A stretch of DNA of 64,000 nucleotides from Stercorarius parasiticus. Taxonomy: Eukaryota > Chordata > Aves > Charadriiformes > Stercorariidae. Below the pieces are notes generated by a model that did not search any database, was not told the origin of the DNA, and saw only the letters and a list, made by a program, of their open reading frames with translations. A program made the position numbers and the translations under genes. Shown here one piece after another: positions 1 through 9,190 of this stretch (position 1 is its first letter; the number at the start of each line of letters is the position of its first letter). The stretch is taken from assembly GCA_013396915.1 (NCBI GenBank), contig VWZL01001963.1, positions 207,829 through 271,828 of the forward strand, written 5' to 3'.

Positions 1-1306
1 TATGCATGATTTGTCATGTGATTTTTTCTGTTGGCTGTTCTTTTAAATTTGTTTCATTTTTTTTTCACACTCTTGATCCTGTTTCCAGCACAGGAAAAAC
101 ATGTCACTCTCTCATGCTTCTACATCCCTCTACTTAAAAAAAAATAATAGACAAAGCATACAGCATATTGGACTCCAGGATACAGCAGGCACAACTAAAC
201 GTATAGTTAAAGTCTTCTAAAATAAAAATGAAAAAGTCAGAAAAATGAACATGTCCAATAAATCACTATTTCAGTATTTCACTGTTGTGGTATTTCAAAA
301 TGTTATTTCTAGGAAAACAAACTTTCTTAGGGAAAATTGAGTTCTAACCTGTTTTTCAGTCCCAATTTTCATGGGAGAAGTCTTTACAATCATATATAAG
401 TTTGGATATGATGTTCAGAAGAGAATACGATACTCTGATGAATTTAAGCAGATCTCTCAACATCTCAGAAACCAGACAGCAAGCACGTTCCACCTTGTCA
501 CTGCATGCAGTCACAAAGAGCTGCAAAAGCATTAAAATGACCTAGGGATATAAAAACACATGCAACAAGTTTATTATAAAGCAATTACGAATACATTCAT
601 ATATTCAGCTGAATATTTCAGGGATATTTTTAGAGAATGATCAGCAATCTGGTATTCAAAGTCTGCCTCCTGTTTTGAGACATGGTTCTGCCATTGACAT
701 TGCCACCCATGTATCCCTGACTGTGGTTTTGTATTAAATTGTCATTTTTTCCCCAGGGCAACTGCTGCATGAACACAGGGCATGGCAGCATAGCTTAGCT
801 CAAACTTGGCAACTTGTTGGCAGGAAAGAAAGCTACTTACAGCTGAAGGGAAAACAAGTCCAAATTTCAGATATATGACAGGTATAACTTTTTATAACTA
901 ATCTGATACATATGTCAGAATATTTATATTAAATTATATTAAAATATTTTCATTTAAAACAGTTTATGAGTCTTTTTTCTCCAAACTCTGAGCAGTTGCT
1001 TAAGGTGATCCATTTGAATTTGAATTTTAACTCTTCTGCTGAGCAAGATCATTAAGCAATGATGTTAAGATCTCATTCATTGGCCAGTGATTTTCCCCAG
1101 AAATAGGTAAATATTTCGGCATATGATGAAAGAGAATCAAAACCTTTATGGAGAAGCAATTGATTCACATCCTTACCTCTCTGTTTGTGTAAATACACAT
1201 ACATCTGCCCATGGATATATGTGGTATGTTTAAATATTACTGTTCTTCTCTCTGTATTACATATGCAAATGATCTAATGAAAAAATTCACATTGAAAAGG
1301 TTCATG
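1..1306. other. unique AT-rich DNA, no gene seen
   Basis: There is no recognisable transposon, RNA gene or convincing exon here. Short homopolymer runs and ordinary AT-rich sequence fill it up to the target duplication of the LTR at 1312. Confidence 0.6.
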
Positions 1307-1311
1307 GCAGT
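1307..1311 (+). repeat. target site duplication, left copy
   Basis: GCAGT, identical to 2090-2094 on the other side of the solo LTR. It marks the insertion point exactly. Confidence 0.85.
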
Positions 1312-1412
1312 TGTTATGTCCCAGTCTGACTACATTGGGCCCGGGAGAGGTTCACAATGATTCCAAGTGTGAAATTACGATGCAAACAAGGTCAGATGCC
1401 GCCCACTGCATG

Positions 1413-1418
1413 TTTATT
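1413..1418 (-). promoter_or_regulatory. LTR polyadenylation signal AATAAA
   Basis: TTTATT on the + strand reads AATAAA in the sense of the LTR, downstream of its CCAAT and TATA-like sites, as expected for the end of the R region. Confidence 0.6.
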
Positions 1419-1544
1419 GTTATTCCCCAGCAAAAGTCACTAAGACAAGCAATAGAGTAAAGGCAGAAGTAGAGGAAAGGCAGAAAAGAGAAACAGTATT
1501 ACGGAGCATAGCAATAGTCACCACCACAGGCCCAACAACATCTT

Positions 1545-1582
1545 GGCAGTCCTCCAGAAGTTCGGCAGTCCTCCAGAAGTTC
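1545..1582 (+). repeat. 19-bp tandem duplication inside the LTR
   Basis: Two identical 19-bp units, 1545-1563 and 1564-1582, each beginning GGCAGTCCTCC. The units are identical although the LTR is old, so the duplication may be recent or family-specific. Confidence 0.9.
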
Positions 1583-1695
1583 AGTCCCGTTGATCCATGG
1601 TTGATTGTGGTGGGGGTCTTAGTCCTGATTCCCAAACTGTGGTATGTCACCACACCAGTTATAGTCCAGGTAGCTCAGGTCAGTCTGTAGCTTGA

Positions 1696-1703
1696 CCAAT
1701 CAG
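1696..1703 (-). promoter_or_regulatory. CCAAT box of LTR promoter
   Basis: CCAATCAG on the + strand is the NF-Y type CCAAT core in inverted orientation relative to the LTR. A TATA-like site follows about 35 bp downstream in the LTR sense, a normal spacing for a retroviral U3 promoter. Activity is inferred only. Confidence 0.45.
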
Positions 1704-2089
1704 CGTGATGGTGGCCTTTGCCCAGCTAATTGTCATTTTACGCAGTTGACATATAAGCTTTTCCTGCCCCCTTGATGTTTGGGCAGTGCTTGGCACAGTC
1801 ATGATGCTTCAGCAATTTTGGAGTTAACAACACAGGCTCGGGTAGGCTCTGGGCCAGGCAGGGTTGGCCACTCTGATAGCCAGAGGCCTACACCCTTTCC
1901 AGCTGGGGGAGCAACACACCTTCTTCAGCTGATGGCAATCTTGGGTGGTGACTGACAAGCAAGAGGATGGTCTGCAGAAGGTGCTAAATAGATACAAGCA
2001 AGCTTCTTATTGGCCTGCAAGCCTGCCATCAATTTGCAGAAGCTTAAGCAAGCTTTGAGACCATTATTTTAAGGTTCCGGTCTTTCACA

Positions 2090-2094
2090 GCAGT
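2090..2094 (+). repeat. target site duplication, right copy
   Basis: GCAGT, directly after the terminal CA of the LTR, and matching 1307-1311. Confidence 0.85.
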
Positions 2095-2572
2095 GAGCTG
2101 TTGGATGGATGTTGCATTTATATAACATATGTAAATAGTGGAACATAATTTATTGGTTTGTGGTTTTTTTTCTGTTCCAGAACAAAATAAGAAGCCAAAA
2201 GCTGAACCCTTTCATTCCTTAAATGCTCCATCTCAAAAAATGAAATCTTGACCCAGATAGTAGGAATTAAGAATTTACAATTTAGCTACCACTGATGGTA
2301 AAAGTTTCAGATGGAAGAGAGTCCCACAACCATCGCTATAGTTAGTTTGAAGAACTAATTAGTATAAAACCTTTTACAAGATGAGTAAGACAGTAAAGTC
2401 ATCTTGTTGATTACTGCTTATAAATATTTTTAGATAAAGGATATCACAAGCTCCACTGTGAAAAACTACTAATGTTATGAACTGGATAGATCTTGTCAAA
2501 GAAACCTAAGAAGTCAGGACTATGGTCATGTTCCCTCCAAAGATGTGGAAACACTTGACCTGATGATGACCA
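2095..2572. other. unique DNA, nothing recognised
   Basis: AT-rich sequence between two LTRs. No repeat family or coding signal is seen. Confidence 0.5.
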
Positions 2573-2841
2573 TGTTTGGTAGGTTAGTCCTGGCTGGCCA
2601 ACAGGTGCCCACCAAGCCACTTTCTCACTCTGCTACTGCACAGTGTATTTTACTTTTTATTAAATATGTTATGACAGGCATCGCTGATGGGCTCAGCTTT
2701 GGACAGTGACAGGTCCATCTTGGAACAAGCTGGACCTGACTGTCTGACATGGGGGCAGCTCTTGGTCTCTTCTCACAGAAGCCATCCTTGCAGTCCCCCC
2801 ACTATCAAAACCTTGCCATGTAAACCCGATAAACTATGACA
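2573..2841 (-). mobile_element. ERVL-type LTR, internally deleted
   Basis: On the minus strand the right part (about 2660-2841) matches the U3 start of a common avian ERVL LTR: a TTTACATGGCAAGGTTTTG stretch, then CTTCTGTGAGAAG, then GAGCCCATCAGCGATG. The left part (about 2578-2630) matches its far end, with GGTGGGCACCTGTTGGCC and CAGCCAGG. Several hundred bases expected between the two are missing and replaced by a short AT-rich join near 2640-2675. No target duplication could be fixed. The family assignment rests on memory of the consensus pattern, not on an alignment. Confidence 0.65.
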
Positions 2842-3404
2842 AATGAAAAAAGAAGTAACTCTTTACAAATGGATTTGTGAGTCAGGTCTCAGAGCAGTGT
2901 TAGGACTGAGTGACCCTATATCTAAAATAATGAGCCCCAAGTTTTAATGTAAAGTCCTACCATCTTAAGTCAGCAAATAGCTCTGCAATGCGGTACAGTC
3001 CACTAGAAATGTCCTTGGTAATTATCAAAGTGTGAAAAGGGTAACCATGCAGAACATATCTACATTGTATAATACATTTTTTAGTAGAAATGGCTACCAA
3101 AGTCACAAATAGCTGGAAAGAAAATAGCTATAGATGAGAAATTGGGATATAGGTCCCTGGTGATGTGGCTATGCTATACGAATAGTTTGAGTATCTCTTT
3201 GCACCACTGGGTTGTGTAGCAGATCCTGCTGGGACACTCTTAGATCAGAGAAAGTACATGGGACACAAAATCATTTTTTTTCCATCCTCCAGAATTGTAT
3301 TCCATGTGCAGTGATCTGTTCTCAGTCCCATAGAGATGGCAGAGGTTTAGTCAACCTTTGTGTCATAAGAAGGGTGACCTGAAACCTCCCCCATTCCCCT
3401 AATA
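2842..3404. other. unique DNA, nothing recognised
   Basis: No repeat or gene was recognised between the LTR fragment and the first CR1 copy. Confidence 0.5.
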
Positions 3405-3792
3405 ATCGTTGGGGTTATTCAGCCTGGAGAAGAGAAGGCTCTGGGAGACCTTATAGCCCCTTCCAGTACTTAAAGGGGGTTTATAAGAAAGATGGGAACA
3501 GACTTTTTAGCAGGACCTGTAGCAATGAGACAAGGGTAATAGCTTTAAACTGAAAGAGGGTGGATTTAGAGTAGACATAAGAAAGTTCTTACAATGAGGG
3601 AGGTGAAACACTGGGACAGGTTGCCCAGAGAGGTGGTAGATGCCCCATCCCTGGCAACATTCCAGGTCAGGTTGGACGGGGCTTTCAACAACCTGATGTA
3701 GTTGAAGATGTCCCTGCTGATTGCAGGGGGGTTGGATTAGATGACCTTAAATGTCCCTTCTATAATTCTATAATTCTATAATTCTATGATTC
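3405..3792 (+). mobile_element. CR1 LINE, 5'-truncated, 3' end intact
   Basis: The sequence has the CR1 3' region order: GTTATTCAGCCTGGAGAAGAG, then CAGGTTGCCCAGAGAGGTGG, then GTTGAAGATGTCCCTGCTG, then the GGTTGGA-TAGATGACCTT block. It ends in three TTCTATAA units plus TTCTATGATTC (3757-3792), the CR1 tail repeat. It contains only the degenerate end of ORF2 and the 3' UTR. The usual CTTCCAACCC stretch before the tail is missing, so the tail follows CCCTTC directly. Confidence 0.93.
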
Positions 3793-6518
3793 CTAATCCC
3801 TCTCAGTAAGATTGTACAGCAAGGGGTCCTTTTACACCAGGGTCCTGTCTTCGAGAAAAGCCATGACAGATGATTAGGAAAAATGCTAGGAAACACCAAA
3901 AACAAACATGATGAACTCCATATTGACTTGTCTGTCTTCACAAAGCAGTTTTATTTCCTCTCCTTGGGCATAATAAACTGTCATTTGCTATTTTTGTTAG
4001 CACTGTCTGCACGAAAAAGGTATGCAGGATATGTAAAACAGATGAGCTCTTAATCTGTTAAGCAACATCACCAGTCAGTTGCTGGACTGTGTCAGGATAG
4101 CTTCTCTCACATCCCACAATTTATTCTGGTTTCAATCAGCTGCACAACATGGTCGTTAATTTGAATTTTTTGGACTTTCAAATGTCTTTCAACATTTATG
4201 ATTCACTTATGTCATTTTTTTTTTTCATTCCACAGCTGATAAAAAAACAGTATCTACCATCAGATATATGCATTCTGTATTCCTTCAATCTCATCTGCAT
4301 TTGATATATGTGTGTACGGGTAGCAGCAGGTTCACCTGCCTGAGACATTGAATCAGAAGTTGATACAGACAGCAAGAAGAATGTGATGTTTTCAATTGTT
4401 ATCATAAGTCAAACCTTAGATACGAGACTACTTCCCCTGATTTCAATGACATGGTTATGCTTTCAATCCCCACACATGGGCTCAAAGGGAAGAAAAAAGA
4501 TATTTCATTTTACAAGATGTTTCATTTACACCATGCAGACTCTTGTTCCCGTATTTTCACATGACTGGAATCTCCTTATCTCCCAGCTCAGTTTCACCGA
4601 GTCCTATAGTTCTCACGTGAAGGTTTGGAAGCTAAGGCACATGAGACAACTAATGAAAAAGAAAGGGTTAAATTATCTCATGGCGTGATTATATGGCAGT
4701 CAGTGAAATCGCACAATAAAGAAGAAATCTTGCCCTTATGGGGCAGAAGGGGCACAGTCTGGAATGAAAGTAAGCCATGTGTAAGCCAGGCTTATGAAGC
4801 AGTTGCATTGCCCTTCAAACCTTTGAAGAGGTTTTGTGTTCATCAGTGAGTGAATTTCATCTGGAGAAACAAGCTCCATTTAATTTACTACAAATCCTGT
4901 GCAAACTACTGATTTGCATGCTTAATTTTGCATTGCTGATTCTTTAAAATGTCAAACTTTCTTAAATGCAGGTAATTGATAGAAAAATCTGCCTCAAGGG
5001 TGGTTCATCACACAGAGGACAGGTATGTTAACATCTTATTACACTCATGACAGGAATGGTGTATGCTTGGGGTTTATATGACAAACATGACTTCTGATGA
5101 CTTTCGGCTTAGAGGATAATCTGATGTAATGATGCCAAATGAAAGGTAACTCATGCAGAGAAAAACAGGAACTTACAGATAGAGGGGGGAAAAAAAAAAA
5201 GCTTTCATTATAAGAATGAAAACTAGAAACCATCTAATAACTTTATGAGACTGTTCATGCCTAGAGGACTTATCTCTGCTAACTTTATCCATCCAAAAAT
5301 TCAAAGTCTGTTTGGAGAGAACTACAGTCAGTTGAAGAGACAGGTCTAGAGAAATATAGATTCCCTTGTTGAGATATACTTCTGATATGGGTGGGATATA
5401 TTTCCACTTTTCTCATTCATTAGAGGATTACTGAAGTAACCGGGTAAGTAACTTCCTTGTTCTATATATGCTGCTAAATAGGGATTGTTCTCTGGCTCTG
5501 GGGCAAATTTACACTGACAAACCATCTCTATACTGCATAGAATTTGGCACCGTGTTTTCTCTGGACACCCTGCCTCTTTGGAGTCATAAAGAAGCATAAT
5601 TTTGTGTGTGTAGTTTTCTTTTTTTTTCCAGTTCAAAATATCATAAATAAAGTGATGTCTGTATAGCAACCTCTCACAGTGGTGTTTTCACACCACAAAG
5701 CTGAAAGTGTGTGTTACAGACCCTTGGACATGGCAGATGGTAATGTTTGAGAGTGCACATCCTGACGGAACAGTGTTAGATGGCTGTGTAGGGTGTAAAG
5801 AGCCAAACCTGGTGCATTATTGTCCGAATCACCTGTTGGGACTTGTCTCTGGAGCACGCTGCCCTCTGAACCAACTGGGCATTGTTCAAGAAAGTGTTAG
5901 CTGGCACACAATGATCATTTCAGGATAAACACAGTCAAGAGCCTGAGCCTACACCCTGGTCCTGGTTTATTTACCAATATACATGCAGCCCCAGATGGCT
6001 GAAGTTAAGTGAGATGAGCAGTTGAGACTCATAACAACAGTCAAGAGCATAATTGCTCATCATCCATACCCAAAAATTAAAAGCAAACACTCACACTCCT
6101 TCCCTTGTGTTTATTCTTAGAGAAATGCAGAACAAAAATACACAAAAGCTAACTCTTTAAAGGTTTAATTTGTTATTCAACTTTAATTTACATTTTTAAA
6201 ATGTTCTAAGACTGGTTATTTTTCTGTTTTGTTTTAACCAGTGTCAAATGCAACAAGGTTTTCTTTTACTATTTTTGTTTTGTTTCTTCACACAAAACTA
6301 TTCACTAATGTTTATTCAAATTCAGACTTAAATTTTCATAAGTGAGGTTCAATTAGAGATTAAAAGTTTGATTCCTTTTCCTAAGCATATGTTTCTTGCA
6401 CCGGTTTTGACCCTTTAAAGTATCAGAGCTATCTGTATGGAGCTCGCAGATAAGACACAAGTCTTATAGGAAAGCTAGGATATTGTAGAAGACAAGTGGG
6501 ATAATTACAGCATCTCAT
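3793..6518. other. unique DNA, no supported gene
   Basis: About 2.7 kb with scattered short open frames of no known similarity. The stretch 5700-5935 is less AT-rich but shows no domain or splice structure that I trust. An A-run lies near 5190-5200. Confidence 0.5.
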
Positions 6519-7190
6519 ATGACGCTGGCGAATCATGGCCTAGACAAGTGTACTCTTCGCTGGGTTAAAAACTGGCTGGATGGCCGTGCCCAGAGAGTTG
6601 TGATTAATGGGGTGAAATCTCTGCGGCCGGTCACCAGCGGTGCTTCAAAGGGCTCAGTTTTGGGGCCGGTTTTGTTTAATATCTTTATCGATGATCTGGA
6701 TGAGGGGACTGAGTGCACCCTCAGTAAGTTTGCAGAGGACACCAAACTAGGTGGGAGTGATGATCTGCTTGAGGATAGGAAGGCTCCACAGAGGGACCTG
6801 GACAGGCTGGACCGATGGGCCAAGGCCAATTGTATGAGGTTTAATAAGGCCAAGTGGTGGGTCCTGCATTTTGGTCACAACAACCCCAAGCAACGCTACA
6901 GGCTTGGGGAAGAGTGGCTAGAAAGCTGCCNNNNNNNNNNNNNNNNNNNNNNNNNNNNNNNNNNNNNNNNNNNNNNNNNNNNNNNNNNNNNNNNCCAGGT
7001 GAATAATGACAGGACCAGAGGCAATGGTCTGAAGTTGTGTCAGGGGAGGTTTAGATTAGATATTAGGAAGAGCTACTTTCCTGAAAGAGTGGTCAGGCCC
7101 TGGAACAGCCTGCCCAGGGAGGTGGTTGAGTCACCATCCCTAGAGGTATTTAAGAAATGTGTAGATTTGGCACTTCAGGGCATGCTCTAG
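6519..7190 (+). pseudogene. CR1 ORF2 C-terminal fragment (reverse transcriptase), broken
   Basis: The frame before the gap encodes the second half of a CR1 reverse transcriptase. It shows [12 protein letters not shown] followed by IDDL, then the catalytic region as FAEDTKLGG, then DLDRLDRWA and a CMRFNKAK block. CR1 enzymes normally have FADD at the catalytic turn; here the second metal-binding position region reads AED, and the residue before GSVLGP is K where Q is usual. After the gap the frame resumes with [19 protein letters not shown] and [17 protein letters not shown] and stops at 7188-7190, the normal CR1 ORF2 C-terminus. Everything upstream (endonuclease and N-terminal RT) is absent, so it cannot encode an active protein. 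Frame continuity across the gap is not proven because the true gap length is unknown. Confidence 0.85.
6931..6994. other. assembly gap (64 N) inside CR1
   Basis: Sibling CR1 copies have roughly 440 bases between the flanking landmarks (the AGAAAGCTGCC side and the NDRTRG codons), so this gap is probably undersized. Confidence 0.9.
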
Positions 7191-7286
7191 TGACAGAGAT
7201 TGTAGGGGGGTTTTTTGTGTGTGTGTGGTTGGACTCGATGATCTCAAAGGTCCTTTCCAACCATGAAGATTCTATGATTCTATAAA

Positions 7287-9055
7287 TGCCTTAACAGAAT
7301 AGAGCGCATAATATCTACAGTTTAAATGTCTGCAGTTTTGTTGTTGGCTAAGATTGGCAGTGTACTTCATAAAGAACTGTAAGAACTGTAGACCACAGCT
7401 TTTAAGTACGGTTTTTATGACTAATCATAAAAGTCATCTACTTCAGATGACTCATACCCTGAGCTTTGCTAACTCTATTGAACTAGCTCACCAACGAGTG
7501 TGGTGGGATGCTCAGCTATAGACGTTTAGACTGTAGAGGTACGTTTTGTCATATAGATCTAATCCCACTTAGTAGTCAATGTGCAGATAGAGAGTGGAAA
7601 CAAAAATGTACTAAACACAGTATTTTGATCGATGTTCTTTTTACTTCTGAGGATACCGGTGGTTTTCTTCAGTTCCTACTGGGCTAGTTCCTATATGACC
7701 ATAACCGTCTCATTGTGAAAGGCATCTGGTGATTGATTGGGCTGTGGGAGAGGAAGGTTATTGCTATACCTGAGTTATACAACCTTTACCGATCAATGGG
7801 CAAATTTACCCAGGGGAAATGCAAGGAGATGACCTGCCTTAGAAGGAAATTTCCCCTCACTCATTTGGCCCTGCCAGAAATACCAATAACTTCAAATTTA
7901 AGGAGAAAATCTCACTACATTGATTTCAATGAGAAATATTGTGAAGGTATTTGCAAACAGTGGTTGATACCTGGGATCTCAGCTACCAGAAGGCCTTACA
8001 ATTGATTCTGGATTTCTTTGGAGACTTTACACCTAATCACAACACTTGGGTAAGGTAAATGGGAAGTAATGACGAATTTCAGGAAAGTGATTCAGATGCT
8101 GCTGGTTTGGGGTTTTTGCCTTTGAAGTATTTCTGGTTGGTTTGATTTTCATCAGGCCACTCAGGACCTCAAGTAATTAAGAAATACGCAGCCACTAATG
8201 TTTAATTTCTGTTGAGCTTCCTCAGAGATGTGGTTTCCTGGCTAAGTAAGCGGCTACACTCTCAAATACAGGAAAATGTCAGACTCAAATTATGCCCTTA
8301 CTGTTTTCCCATGGCTTTAGCAGAAAAAAATTTACAGTTTAAGATGATGGCGATGCAGATGATCGAGTGGTTATCACTGCTTCTGTTTCCTCAAGTCCAT
8401 GTTTTTTAATAACAGTGGTGTTCTTTTTCCCAAATTGCTCCAGCTCTGAGCAGCAATAAACAGAGCTCTGTTTACTAACACAAGGCATTTCATTTCTTCA
8501 CGGTGTCATGAATACAAAACAAACACAGAACATTACACAACTGGTGACACTTAAATGTAAGTCAATTATGCAGGTTTAATGTATTATACACATAGCATCT
8601 GTACATGCAGTAGCATGGGAGTGAAAAGCACTTAAATAATTAAGTTAATGGGAAAGTACTGAGTAATTAAAGGGCACAGAGGAAAACAAATGGAATTTGT
8701 TTCGTGACAACTTTTATACATTTGTGAAACTGGGGGGGATGGCATTTTGTAGAAAAGCTATGGTCTATGTCTCTGCTCACAAGTAGATGGTTGATGAGAA
8801 CTTACTCATCCCAGTCTTGCTTTCTGGAATGGCTTTCAAGATTTTTTTAGATTTGATTATGGTTTTACACTACTGTGGCATTGTCCCTGGTTTATACTAG
8901 AACCGAGGACAAAAAGAGACACAAAAGCAATTTGGGATGGAAAGAAAATGGCCTAAAGTTCATTACAGAGTGGCAAGAATGTGGATGGAAAAAAATAAAT
9001 TCTGGAAACTGGTAGTTCTCTTCTGCAGTTATGGCCATAAAAATGTGAGTATTTA
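7287..9055. other. unique DNA, no supported gene
   Basis: Short open frames occur (for example 7733-8005) but without family similarity or coding structure. No repeats beyond short homopolymers. Confidence 0.5.
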
Positions 9056-9190
9056 TCACAGAATCACAGAATGACAGGGGTTGGAAGGGACCTCTGGAGA
9101 TCATCTAGTCCAATTCCCCTGCCAGAGCAGGGTCACCTACAGCAGGTTGCACAGGAATGCATCCAGGCGGGTTTTGAATATCTCCAGAGA
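9056..9190 (-). mobile_element. short CR1 LINE stub
   Basis: About 130 bp of CR1 3' end in reverse: the TCACAGAATCACAGAATG tail, GGGGTTGGAAGGGACCTCTG, then GGTTGCACAGGAATGCATCC and a truncated end at TCTCCAGAGA. The subfamily is the same as the copy starting at 50234. Confidence 0.92.

Larger units (their letters stand above)
1312..2089 (-). mobile_element. solo LTR of an endogenous retrovirus (ERVL-like), complete
   Basis: The + strand begins TG and ends CA, and the element is flanked by a perfect 5-bp direct repeat GCAGT (1307-1311 and 2090-2094), the hallmark of a retroviral integration. Read on the minus strand it starts TGTGAAAGACCGGAACC. It carries a CCAAT box (CCAATCAG on the + strand, 1696-1703), a TATA-like CTATAA about 35 bp further on (around 1656-1667), another TATA-like site near 1749-1757, and an AATAAA polyadenylation signal at 1413-1418. 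No gag, pol or env lies beside it, so it is a solo LTR left by recombination between two LTRs. The 5-bp duplication fits ERVL-type integrases. A 77-codon open frame inside (1420-1653, minus) is incidental. A 19-bp unit is tandemly doubled at 1545-1582. The family name is not certain. Confidence 0.85.
6519..7286 (+). mobile_element. CR1 LINE copy with ORF2 part, contains a gap
   Basis: This is a longer CR1 insertion that reaches into the reverse transcriptase part of ORF2. It ends with GGTTGGACTCGATGATCTC, then CCTTTCCAACC and the ATTCTATGATTCTAT tail at about 7267-7285. A run of 64 N (6931-6994) interrupts it. A (GT)n stretch near 7216-7228 lies in the 3' UTR. The 3' UTR differs from the copies at 3405 and 44688, so it belongs to another CR1 subfamily. 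Confidence 0.93.

Noticed and set aside
1420..1653. 77-codon frame in the solo LTR
   Set aside because: LTRs are regulatory; the frame overlaps promoter-proximal and R sequence and has no retroviral protein similarity.
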